The notes beneath the pieces were generated by a model, which was not told where the DNA came from, searched no databases, and saw only the letters and a program-made list of their open reading frames with translations. DNA of 64,000 bases from Mactra quadrangularis (taxonomy: Eukaryota; Mollusca; Bivalvia; Venerida; Mactridae): contig CM046294.1 in the NCBI GenBank assembly GCA_025267735.1, positions 37,851,222 to 37,915,221 of the forward strand, read 5' to 3'. A program made the translations under genes and the position numbers. Positions 1-12,400 of this stretch are shown piece by piece (the stretch's first letter is position 1; each line of letters begins with the position of its first letter).

Positions 1-95
1 AAAAGAGAAATTCCACATCACATTAGAATCGCTATTCTTCGACAATTGTTACATATACATGTCTTTTTTATAACAAAAACTTGTTTTTATTTCAG

Positions 96-3000
96 CCATT
101 TGGAGATGGTAGTTTTCAACGGGGAGAAACATTTAATGCACAAAATGGTCGATTCCTCGCCCCACGTGACGGGGTGTATCAATTTACAGCTAATTTACAT
201 ATCAAAATGAGAACAAAACGTAAAATAAAATCTACTGATTTAGAAAATCATTTAAAAGTTATGATATGTATTGACTCGTTGTGTAAAACAAATACGTGAG
301 TTTTCTTTATTTTTTCATTTTTACTTTTAGATATTGCATATTGTCTCGTAGTGCAAGGACATTTCTGTCTATTTGACAATCATATTGTGCCATTTAGGGG
401 CGGATCCAGGATCTTTTTCTAGACGGGGGAGGAGTCCGAACTTTTTCTAGGGGATACAAATTATTAAACCACAACCACATTATACACATTTGTAGTATAA
501 TGCTATATATTAATAAAAACTACATAACCATTAAATCTATGTTACGCACCGAGAAAAATTGCTTCATGCTACTTAAAAATGGCTTACAGTCAAGAAATAC
601 ACTAATGGACAGAACATTATCTAGCTCATAACTGTAGTCAGTCATGGTAGGACTCGTCAAATTATACATAACAATTGTGAAGCTCATGACTCACTGCTTC
701 TAGTGATCACGAAATACTAAATTTTCACTTTGTACTACAAATGGTTGAGTTCAGTTGACAGCCGTCGCGTCTCCTAGTTTGGTGGTATGTTTGAGCTCGC
801 TTATAATGTGATATGGTGCCAGTGATTTGTATATATTTGGTTTGTGCAATCTAAGGGCGCCTGAATATATACATGTGCATTGAGGTTCAAAAGTCCTTTA
901 CACATGTTCATTTTTGATATTTTACAATATATTTAGATATGCTTCAAATGTTGTTGTAAGTTTCACAGCTAATGTACATTTCAACATGAACATTCAATTA
1001 TGTTCTTTAATTCTCCCATTTTGTCAAAATGTAGTTTTTGGTGAAAAATGACTTTAATTAATAATTATTAAATTATATACAAAAATTCAAGTTTTCAGTG
1101 AAAATAAAAAAAAATATATGTGTAGAAAACTTTTTGGACCCCAGTGTATGTACCCTCGTGAAGTTTTCTACAGTTTATGTTACACCTACCCATGTAATAA
1201 GATGGGCAGTTACACTTCACGAAGTTATTAAAGTTCCGTCCGGTATCGAACCCTCGAACATTGGATTAGTAATCAGGACTCAATTGAAAAATGGAGTTAT
1301 TATATTAGCCGGGTAGAATAATGACCAACTCTAGATTTGAATAGCAAAGAAACTATTTGTTTTGGAAGATGCGATATCGTAGTTATGAAAACTGGTGGGC
1401 GCCACTCTGTAGCCTTTGAGCAATTCTGTGAATTCAAGATGGCGTCCAATTTAGTAGAAGTCATTGAAATGAAAGGAATATAGCTGACATCATTTTCATA
1501 CATTCTTTGAGCCATCCGGCTAGCTCAGATGGTAGCACACAAGTCCACTGATCGTGGGGTCGTGTGATGTGCGGCCTCCCTCCTACCAATGATTCTTAAT
1601 TATGTGGGGCAGTTGTCAGTCACTGACAAAAGTATGCGCTAAGTAGTTGGTTAACAGCTAATCCAGAGATTTAGCCTTTCCAGAAGGAGTGAGTAGGTTG
1701 ACTGACCGCCGTTATATGACCTATACAATGTGCTGCCACGGCGTTTAACCCAACAAAAACAAAAACAAACACACATACATTCTTTAATTATTTTATTTTT
1801 CTTATTTTCAGATCTATACAAACAATTTCAAGTGTTCATATAGACAATAAAGTCCTCACTGCTTCAGTGTCAGGAATTTTGCAACTTAAGGTGAGTCATT
1901 GTAAACAATATTATATGATACAAGACATTGAATTCGTCACTAACCTAAATTCGTCATACAGCAAAAAAAAACGTTAATGACCTAATTCGTCTTTGACTTA
2001 AACTCGTCACTACCCTATTTACATAATTTACATATAAGATGATGGAATAATGGGTAAATGAATCGTTTACATGGTTTGCAAATAAAAAGTTAGTTTAGAA
2101 TTCTCAAGTTGACATTATTATCATCTATTTCCTAAGGGGTGGCGAACTAGGACCACCCCAGTATTTTGGTATTTAACCATGTGATTTACGCACAAGCGAC
2201 ACCTTATTGTTCATGTTTATACGTATACGGCAATAATTTTACACATTATGACAAAATATGAATAAAAACTACTGAAATCTACTTAAAGCAATTTAACAAA
2301 AAGTGTAGTTGGTAGCGCACCGGGATTTGGAATCTCGTGTCCCGAAGGGTACGGGTTTGAATCCCTTCCGGGAAAGTTATACCCTTCCATGAAAATTTGA
2401 CAATAGTGTCAATTTTCCTCCATTGGTTAGATAAAATGGAGAAGTGTCCGTCCTTGTGGAAGGGTAGGTGAGTACTAGTTATAGACAAGGATACAGAAAA
2501 GCTAGGCTAGGTGCGCTGGACGCCGTAAAATGACCTAAATTATTTTGTGTTTGAGTTGACGGCATTAAAACCAATAAACAAATGTGCGTATTTTTCAAAT
2601 CATGCTTGCTGCATTGTATCATAGTGGTGCGAGTGATCAAAATCGTAATTTTACGGAACGGCAATTTCCGTGACTTGAAAATAAATGAAAAATCTGATCG
2701 AGTTCAGAGTGGGTCTGTCATGCAAACTGACAGGCTAAAACTCCTTTCTATCGGTCTCATTTTACCGAGGCGTCAACCACTTTCCGGCAATAGACCGTCT
2801 CAATCTCCGTAAACAGATATTCTGAGGAGCGTTGTCGTACAGGATCTCTAAGGTTCGCATGGAGGGTCACATCGAGATGACCTTTATGTCGACCAATCAA
2901 TGCGTAGCTTTCATCTACACGTAACACTATAAATAGCATTTTGATTTCGTAATTTTTATTTTTAGACCAAGGTTTGCGAGCTAATTGGACAGCGGTATTA

Positions 3001-3165
3001 TTCACAGGATTTCGTCATGAATATTATAATGAGAAAAATTATTAACACTGTTTTTTATGATTTCAGGCCAAACAGTATACTTCAGTGTACGTGGATAACT
3101 CGTCTTCATTTAATCTCATCGTAACAGAGGGTTCCGAATATTCCGGAATTTTATTAGGTGTATGA
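96..3165 (+). CDS. C1q/TNF-domain protein of adipolin/erythroferrone type, 3'-terminal exons (5' partial)
   Basis: Three exons join in frame: 96-295 (after TTTCAG, ends AC|GTGAGT), 1812-1890 (TTTTCAG to AAG|GTGAGT) and 3067-3165 (TTTCAG to TGA stop). The joined product is about 125 residues. It begins PFGDGSFQRGETFNAQNGRF, continues with NHLKVMICIDSLC, then VLTASVSGILQLK, and ends YSGILLGV. The order and motifs (FxRGExxN, LRLLICIxSxC-like block, T(I/A)SVxGxLxL, SVxxDN, SxxSxxLLGV at the end) match the C-terminal globular domain of vertebrate adipolin (C1QTNF12) and erythroferrone, which are secreted C1q/TNF-fold signalling proteins. The N-terminal signal peptide, any collagen-like region and the first half of the globular domain lie upstream of the window. 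A possible polyadenylation signal AATAAA is at 3558-3563. The call rests on recalled family sequence; the exon junctions are read directly. The exact vertebrate counterpart is not resolved. Confidence 0.82.
1512..1775 (+). repeat. SINE family B copy (tRNA-headed), in intron of the C1q gene
   Basis: Begins with a tRNA A-box-like stretch (GGCTAGCTCAGATGGTAGCA), followed by a body shared with copies near 4.6, 11.8, 13.3, 43.4 and 50.4 kb. Shared markers are TACCAATGATTCTTAATTA, AGTATGCGCTAAGTAGTTGG and GAGTGAGTAGGTTGACTGAC. It ends in CCCAACAAAAACAAAAAC. The B-box segment appears deleted in this copy. Confidence 0.75.
2299..2590 (+). repeat. SINE family A copy (tRNA-headed), in intron of the C1q gene
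   Basis: The head TAGTTGGTAGCGCACC (A box) and GGGTTTGAATCCC (B box) resemble a tRNA promoter. The body TCAATTTTCCTCCATTGG, GGAAGGGTAGGTGAGTACT and AGGTGCGCTGGACGCCGT recurs in many copies in this window. The tail is AACCAATAAACAAA. Transcription by RNA polymerase III is expected from the family type. Confidence 0.8.
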
Positions 3166-4599
3166 ATACAATAGAAGAACTACTTTTGTACAAAAAATAA
3201 CACCACATCAACATTATTGTTGATTTCAAAATTGGAATTATAAAATAAGAGAACTTATTTGTCAGCGTAGTTCTTTTAACAAATTGCAAAATTGGGAATG
3301 TTTTGCTCATTCCGAAGTCTAATTTGTTTAACAATGCGATATGCGCTTTCACCAAAAAATCAGCCGTTCAGCAGCCTGCAAGAAATAAAAAATGGCGGCA
3401 CCAATTTGTAAGACATTTATGGAATCAGCCGAGTTATTCTACTAAAGTCTGTTAGAAAGAAGTGTACATAACATTTGCGTTTAAGATCTTAGAAATGTAG
3501 TTTTACTGTCACCAATTTAGCTGATTTCCGTGGAATACATATTTTATGTGCATTGTAAATAAAATGTTACGTTTTTATTCATTTTTTGTCGTGATTGTAT
3601 AAACGATTCTGTCCATATTTCAGTTCTATAGATGTGCATGTCATTTCTTACCCAACAAACTAGATTTGCCAGTCTCCATCACCATGAGTGACCATACAAT
3701 TCTGATTAGCAAGCATAATTGATATGGTAACAGCCTGACAGGATGGAAACACAAACAATGACATGCCACTTTCATGAAAACATTAAGACAAAAGCTAGTC
3801 TCAAAGTAAGAGCGTTTATTCACTTGTATTGTTCAATGAACGATAGAACTACATAGTTACATTCTTGTACAAACGCACTTGCTATGTTAAACAAGTAAAA
3901 AGGTGATGACCTCGTCGCTAGTCCTGTTAAACTTAACAATGCAGATTTAGCACTATGATTCTTTGGAAGCCATAAATGTGTGAGGTTTTGTATGACTTGT
4001 TAAAAATGGTCACATTCAGTGATACAAACTTTTTAACAAGGGTCTTTTTGTTGTTGCTTTGAACAGTTCATCCTGTAGAAGTCGCTACCTGCCAATGGCG
4101 TCGCTTAATTAAGCTGTGAAATGCGTATATGTCGCATTTCTATTGAATCCATCAACAATACAGCTCATCAGTTGTTGTTAATCATTGTTGTTAATTTGTT
4201 CACTTTTGGTAACTATATTCACAAAATAAAACAAAGCATAATATACATTACTAAAGAATCTATTCACAACATTATGCAGAACAGAAAATATACATTTACA
4301 AAAAACATCCGTTTTTGTTGCCTCTACATTGTCAAGAATAAAAACATTAATTCTAATGTTGTTATTGAGATTCTCAGATTATTTTGTGTGTGGGAGAAAA
4401 AAATATTAACTTTGCACATTTATTATTCATGCATTGTCTCCGGTCCGTCCAAGTTGATAACTGTTGCTATTGTTGTTACTTGCTACTCATGGACTTGTTT
4501 ACAAACGCTGCAACAAAAATAGCCCCGAGTTAAACACCATCAATAAAAAGAAATACATGTATAATCTCTTTTTACTGTTTGTTGGCAAACAACAAGATT

Positions 4600-4810
4600 G
4601 ATTGTTTGTTGGGTTTAACGTCGTAGCAACACATTGTAGATAACAGTGGTCAGTCAATCTACTCACTCCTCCATGAAAGACTGGATCTCTGGATTTAACT
4701 GTTAACCAACTAATAAGCGCATACTTTCGTCAGTGTCTGAAAATTGCCCCACATAATTAAGATCATTGGTAGAAGAGAAGGGAGAGTGGCTGTAGAAATA
4801 ATTTCATGAC
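4600..4810 (-). repeat. SINE family B, head-truncated
   Basis: Reverse-strand copy. From the left it reads the tail (TGTTGGGTTTAACGTCGTAG), CAATCTACTCACTCCTCC, TAAGCGCATACTTTCGTCAG and ATAATTAAGATCATTGG. It stops before the tRNA-like head, near ATTTCATGACCAA. Confidence 0.7.
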
Positions 4811-4904
4811 CAATATTGTGATGTTGATAAGTAAATAAACAACATTTATTTTCTGTTGTCTCATGATTAAATGTGTTTGTCTGAAACTGTTGCTGAGCCA
4901 GACT

Positions 4905-5145
4905 CTGTAGCACTGTTGGTAGTGTGACGGGTTTTCAAATCTAGAAAGGGGTCGGGGTTCGAATCCCACCTAGAGCTGAAACTTCAAAATAAGGTCAATT
5001 TTTCTCCATTATTAAGGAGAAGTGTATAACCTTGTTGAAGGGTAGTTGAGTACTGGTTATTCATAAGGGTCCAGGAAAGCTAAGTTAGGTGCTCTAGTCG
5101 CCATTACGACCGTAGTTGTTATGACACTGCGTTTAACCAGGTGTA
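4905..5145 (+). repeat. SINE family A, diverged copy
   Basis: The A-box-like TAGCACTGTTGGTAGTGTG and a good B box (GGGTTCGAATCCCACC) are followed by the family A body (CAATTTTTCTCCATTA, AGGGTAGTTGAGTACTGG, GGTCCAGGAAAGCTAAG) and tail (CACTGCGTTTAACCAGG). It is more diverged than the copy at 2.3 kb, so probably older. Confidence 0.65.
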
Positions 5146-6435
5146 AGAACAAGCAAAGTAAACGTGAAAAAGTTCATTTTGATCCCGGATATGTTGATAT
5201 ATAAATTTCACTATTCTGTGGACAAAAATAAGAAAAATGGAATTCCGCACCACTGGGTAAATGTTCAGGTATATTGGTCGTTTAATAGAGAATGTGATTT
5301 TAATTCGATTAGATAAGAAATAATATTTCACGAAAGAAGTAGGTCTAAGTGAAACATATCATTTGTCATAACGACCATATTCTTTTTAAAATCATGAGTA
5401 AGGTTTGACATAATCTATAACTAAAGGCTCAACTACATAGTGTACATGTGTTCATGGTGCATAATCATTTTTATTTAGATAAATAGGATAGATAGATAAT
5501 ATGCTATTACAACGATATAATAAAAATTCAGATAATAACCCACCGGTCACATCGGGCCTATAAGTCACTTTAAACTTTCATGTTAAATATAAATAATGTT
5601 CAGAACAAAAAAAGACAAACCAACAACCAAGAAAAAAATAAACATACATACAAGTCATTTTCAAATGAATGCAGAAAATACAACAGTTACACTTACGGAT
5701 GATGAAAATTTAGTAACAAGATGATATTAAAATGTAAAATAATACTTTTCTTATAATTAAAAATACAAATAAATTATATTTACTTTAATGAGGTTTTTCA
5801 TTGGTTGCATCTGGTAATACGCGTATTGCTAAAAATTTATGTGGGTATCTAATAGAGTCCCTTAAACAGATTTATGACGATGAAAATGACCATTAATGAC
5901 CACCTAGTGTTCAGGATGCTTTAATGCTTCGCTAATTGGTCTTAGGTAGTACAGATTTGTAAGATCCGCTTAAGGATCAGTCGTTTTTAAGACGATCATT
6001 TTGAATTGAAATTTTCATAACATAGTTTTAAAGCCGATTAGATTTAATTAAAACATTTTAATTCGTTTCAAAATGAATTACGTCCCGAGTAAAATAAGAT
6101 TTTCAATTTTTGTCCAACCAAAATTCAATAAATAATATGAATCTGGTCAAAGTTCACATAATACTCAAATTTGATTCAATCAAGAACCACGCTTTCGTTT
6201 TATAATATTAGTTAAAATAGACGTACGTTCGGGCTACAAGAGAGCATGGGCTCTTAAAAAATGTAAAAAAAACCGTTGATTACGATTGTGATTTTTTTAA
6301 AAACATTTTTCTTTTAATAGAGCGACTGTTAACACATTTTAAGTGAGTTTAGAGTAAACTTGTGACATTTAATTTTAAAAGGGCCATAAGGGGCCTTTGT
6401 TGAAATGATATAGAAATACTTAAAACTAAGAAATA

Positions 6436-9400
6436 ATGACGGAAACCGGAAGTTCGTCCAGTGTGATATCTAATCTAACTGATGACGTCGATGAAGACGT
6501 CATTGATGTTGTTAATGACAATTCACCTTCTACTGTAGGTAAGTAGGAATAAAATGTTTATAGCACGTGCTCCACGTTTCTGTATTGGTTTTGTTATATT
6601 TATTGTTTTCTTAATTTGTTTAGAAATTTGTGATAGGCCTACGCGCTTGCAATTTAATTTCAACGCATCTAAATTCATTTTTTGCATGATAATACTTAGA
6701 CAAATGAAAAAAATGTGTGTTACGATTGACATTTTTTCATTTGACGTTAGCCGTTAATTTGTTTATTGGCGGTTGACACTGGTGCCCTCAAGTATAGGCT
6801 AGAACCTGCAAAAATTAAACATAGTAAAAGGTAAATTTATTTACCCATTGCTACATGTATGAAGCCATAAACGATTCACAGTATTTTAAGTCTGGTTTTA
6901 TTTTAACTTTCAAAGACGTATACAATAAAATAATTAATCAACTTATCAATTCAATGGCTTACCCCTGAATTTAAAAAAAGAAATTTATCCAATCCTAAAA
7001 ATTTACTGTCTTTGTGATCCAAATAAATCCAGTGCTTTCAGTGCTTTGATACTTATTTCTAGACAACTCAGTAGATTCAATCCCAGATGACGACGATGAT
7101 GATGATGATGATGTATTTTCCCATCATAAGAAACAACGTAGAAACAGGACAACGTTCACATCAGATCAGCTAAGAGAATTAGAGACAGTATTCAGACATA
7201 CACACTATCCTGATTGCACTTTAAGGGAACAAATAGCAGAGAAAGTTGATCTGACAGAGGCTAGAGTACAAGTGAGTTACCAGTATTTATTTATTAGTAT
7301 TCACAAAAACTCCGCTGATTTAAATATTCACTACAGTACTGTTGTACTCACTATCGATAAAATGTATTTTAATTAGCGGGATTTATGTATGTGTCACTGA
7401 CAGTTGAATAAAATTAAACAATACAGTGTTTTTTCTGTTCTGTTCTGTTATTTCCTGTATTTTACACACTTAATAAATGCATTTATTATTCGTATATATG
7501 GCATACATTCAAGTACTGGGACAGATTGTTTTAAAGGTTTGGGTCTATAGGAATGAAGGAAGGAACTCATTTTACTCCATATCATGCAAAAAATGTTTGA
7601 GTAGGGTTTTCTCACACTGCTTATGAATGGTTATGTTTTTGGATGTTAAAATTGTAGCATTATTCAGTATAATGTTAAATAAATCACCAAACACTTAGTT
7701 TTTAGCATTATTCAGTATAATGTTAAATAAATCACCAAACACTTAGTTTTTTAGCATTATTCAGTATAATGTTAAATAAATCACCAAACACTTAGTTTTT
7801 AGCATTATTCAGTATAATGTTAAATAAATCACCAAAAACTTAGTTTTTTATCATTATTCAGGAAATAATCTGTTCCTCTGAAGACTTCTTAGTACAAATA
7901 CTAGTATTTAGGTTAAAAGGGATTTGATGTAAAATGTACATGTAAATGCCAAGATGTTCGAAGATTTATTGTTGCTAGGGCCAATGCCATGCTTGATTTT
8001 CCCGTTGTACACTGAAACATTGAATTGAAAGTTTGAAATTTGTAATGCTTAAATGAGTTTTACCCTCATAGAAATACGCATTTTATCATTCATTACACGC
8101 ATGCTGATTTTAATCAATGGCTCTTTTCACAAAAATCTTACAATAAAATTCATCGTAAGTCAAACGCCAAAACAATAATACTGTCATTTTTGGCCCATCA
8201 TTTCCAAATATTATTGAATTATGTAGAATATTGTATACCTTTTGAATATCATATCATAGTCACGTTTATTATCCTTCTGACTTTGAACTGCGAAATTTAT
8301 GAAAATTGACTTACGATAACTTTTGTCGAAAGAATTTTTGTGAAAGGGTGCTTTGGCTAGTTTAATAATAGTGCCAGATTTCTGTGGTAGAGCACCTCGT
8401 TTTTTTTCCTAAGGAAAGTGTGTCTGCTCTTAGGATAAGCCACAAATATTCCTAATCCGTTTATAAATTTAATTATTTTATTATAAAGTATATTGTAGCT
8501 ATCAAACTTTGGTGTACTTCTTAAACGGGATTAATTATATATTTTATTATTCAAATCAGATTAATATATCGTATGGCAAGTTTCCAAGTAAATATATTAT
8601 ACGTTAAATAAATGGAAAGGCAAAGAAAGGTGAGGAATAGCTGGTAATTAATTATAGGGGAATTCCACTGATACAGAAGTATGTGTTTTACCACAGAAAA
8701 AACATGAATTCTTTTACAAATATCTGATTATGCATTGTATAATTGTTGTCTACAGTTTTCACTATCAAAATTTTGAATAATGATTTGGACAAAAAGTATT
8801 CCATTTTCATACAAAGGGGGGGGGGTAATAAGGAACTCTTTAAGTCTTCATTAAATGATTTAATGACACTGGTCGTTTGCTCAAGCAAATTTATGGAAAT
8901 GTGAAGTAATGTTATATTGTTATAAATAATTTATCATGATTTTTGAACATCATGCTATGCCCTTAATAAAAGTTCTTCTACAATTATAAGATTGATAGAA
9001 ACTTATCTTGCATACCACGAGTAATGTTACTATAAATAAAGTTTCTTAATTTAATATAGTTTTTTTCATGGGTAAGTGAGAAAGAGTTTATCCTTAAACA
9101 GGGTTTGTCTCTATTCTCTGGGAGGCAATGCGCTGTTTGATTTAAACATAGACCAAGTGAGTGATTTCTAAAATCAAGTTCCTTCGTAATTATAAAAAAT
9201 AAACTAACCCGATTGAGCATTACTGCTAATAGTAAATTTTGTATAAGTAGTTCCATTTTTGGAAATGACTCACTCAGATCTTGAACAGTTAGGTATTAAA
9301 CATGATTACATATTCATTCAAGTTGCTACATGATTCTGGCTTAGATCATAAACAACAAAAGATACAAATCTACGTAAATAAGTTTAACAAAAAACATATT

Positions 9401-12400
9401 ATTTATTTATTTGTATTGTCCGTACTTGGTCAGCCCTATATGAACTTTCACCTTTGCTTAGGCCAGGCCAAATAGAGTTTAAGTTTTACGCTGGCAATCG
9501 GGTAGTTTTTCGACCATTCAAACTAAAATTTATCTTAAAAACTCCAACTTACGATAAAAACTCGGTGTAAGGACTCTTCCTTACTAAATTAAATGCACTA
9601 CATGTAATCGTGTTAAATACGACATAGACCCTCTATTATTGTGTTTGTTCAACTTGAAATACGACCCTAAATAGTGTAATATGAAGTTCAAAATGCCAGA
9701 TATACAAAAATATTTTTTTTATTATTAAACCGAACAATTCGTTTTGAAACGAAAAGTTTTTCGGCTTTTTCACTCCAGTAGTGAGTATATACCCCACTTG
9801 TACACCTAGCTCTGTTTGACAATTTTACTGGACTTAAACAAGTAATAAATTTGGTATAGCCCTAACCGCAGACAGACCATAAAATCTAAACATATCCGAT
9901 TAAGTTTACTTGATTATTTTGATAAGCATCTAACAATATCTATTTATTTTCTCTCCTGACTTAAAAATGTGATTTTATTATCACTGCAATCTTTATTGTT
10001 CGTACAAAAAATGTGAAAAGATTTGGTAATACCTTGTAAGCGGATATATTAGAGCTCATGATACCAATTAAATGGTAATTAGTAAAATAATCAACTAAAA
10101 TCTACACCAGACGGATTGTCAAGAGTTCAGACAAAACATGAGCACATGGACTAGTACAGGTTGCTGTTCAATCTTGTTTTTATGGCAAAGTACACGTGGT
10201 TTTTGAGTTAATGTGGTTTTTGAATTAATATACGTACCAACCAAAAATGTAGAGACAAAAGAAACTTTCTGCAATTCTTGAATTTTGATGATTGCTTTTG
10301 TTGAGTCATTAATTTTGATATAAAATTTTAAGTATTGATTAAGTTAAAACGAAATACAACATAAAATTATTTTAATTTTGAGCATCTATTGTAATTAGTT
10401 TCCATAACATAGTTTTCATGCTATTTTTGTTGTCCCAGTTATAAGTATAATGATAATCAAAATATTCAGCAAAACTAAAAACTATTTCAAAATAAACAGT
10501 CAGCAAATTTTGGATAAAAACTTTTCATTACGCATACAAAGTGAAAATGGCTCCAAAGTTTTGGTGGGTACTGAAGTTTGTAACCAACAACGCCTCGTTA
10601 AATTTATTTGGTTATGTACGCGATGAAAACAATTAAGCATTTATTTAACATAGTGGTAGCTTTCTACCACTTTTGAATAATACGTTCATTCGAGCTCCAT
10701 TGTATTAACTGCTCTCGCCATCTTGAATTTTGAGCCAACTTCTTCCTTCTCAAATCCTTTACTGTATCGGCTAACAGGCTGTTTAACAATTTATACTCAC
10801 GCTTGATAAAAAATAGATCTACACATTTATGTATGGAGATTTTCGAACCAATATCGAGTATTTAAAACAGCAGGGTAATGTATGCTTCACTGACAAATAG
10901 GGACTTTAGTCAGTTATCTTTCCCTGATAAAATCTGAAGCAATCCAGCTGATTAGTATGTCCTTACAGTTGCAATCCTCGGATTTTATCATTGAATTCCT
11001 ATGTAAGGATAACAAAATATTTCATCTAATATTTTTCTTGTTAATGAAGATATAAACAGAAGTGGTGTAATTTAGATAGTTTTTTACCCTAAAAAACCTA
11101 GATTGAATTTCAAACAAATTAAACGATTTACAAAAAGTGATTGAAGATTAATTTTGGCAAATTGACATGGAAAAGAAAGGGTAAAATCCGAGTATTCCAA
11201 CTAATTGGACCTACGTTTTGAAGAGTACATTGTATACAAGGGGAAATAACTGACTTAGACCCCTTATTGTTTAACATAAGTCTTTGAAGAAATGTAGGTC
11301 TCGCCATGCATTATAACTCTTAAGTGATACTCGCCACCATTTAAGCTTACAGAATTCGTTGAAGTTATTGAAAAACATTACCAATAAAATCCCTTTAAAA
11401 TTCAATCTTACTTTTTATAGGTTTGGTTTCAAAATCGCCGAGCAAAATGGAGGAAACAAGAAAAGAATATTGTTCGAATGTTTGATGTTTTTCGTCATCG
11501 ACCAGACACAATACCATCATTATCACCATCGTTATCCTTACTTCCAGCTACACTGTCTGGTGTCCACACATCAATGTATCATCCTTGGTTGCCAAGGTTA
11601 CCGTTTCCATGGTCAACGACGCCATCTTCATTTTCACCATTGTCGCATATGATGCCACGTTCATTTCCTACATTCACAGGTATGTGGAATAGTGGAAATT
11701 ATATTATCATAATATGTGTTATAGAATGATATACTGTTCGTGGTATTAATTTGTTACTAGGCGCATACTTTTGTCAATGACTGACAACTCGTCTACATTA
11801 TTTAAAATCAGTGGTAGGAGGGCAAAAACTCCAGGAAAGTATGTCCCGTACGGAATCGAATCCCCGATCCCTCGATCAGTAGGCTTGAGTTTTTCATATT
11901 AAGCCAGCTGGGTGTCATTCTCATACCCCGAGAATCTTGATAGTCTATAGGTACGAGAATAGCTGGGTGTTCTCAAAACTTAAGTTCACAAAAGTATTAT
12001 CATAATACGCGTACCTTATTTATTGAAACTTTTGTGACTAATTCAAATCCTCCACACAAAAAAGAATTGATATGTAGAATAATACGTAAACTAGCAACTT
12101 AATAATTTGTGCCGAGGATTCAGAGGAAGCAATTACAATTTACACATTTAAATCGGACATTGAAATCTAGAAGTAAATTTTTTGTACTATTTTCATCTTC
12201 CTGTAGAATTAATTTGATGATTGTGTTTAACTGTAGACTGTGTAACTATATTTTATACCCAAGTATTGCAGTGGCATTTTCAAAACTGTGCTCCTTTTCA
12301 CAAAAATCTTACGAAAAGTGTTATCGTAAGTCAATTTCATAATTTTTGCAGTCCGAAGTCAGATGGATAATGACCAAAAGCATGATATGATATTCAGTTG

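Larger units (their letters stand above)
3166..6435. other. Intergenic stretch between the C1q-type gene and the homeobox gene
   Basis: Beyond the polyadenylation signal at 3558 this AT-rich stretch holds one family B and one family A SINE. I see no exon with acceptable splice sites elsewhere in it. A 133-codon open frame at 4121-4522 is Ile/Asn/Lys-rich, without a recognisable domain, and is probably chance. The last few hundred bases must contain the promoter of the homeobox gene, but I cannot place a TATA box. Confidence 0.5.

Noticed and set aside
4121..4522. 133-codon forward open frame
   Set aside because: AT-rich composition, Ile/Asn/Lys bias and no domain or splice context; fits chance in AT-rich DNA.
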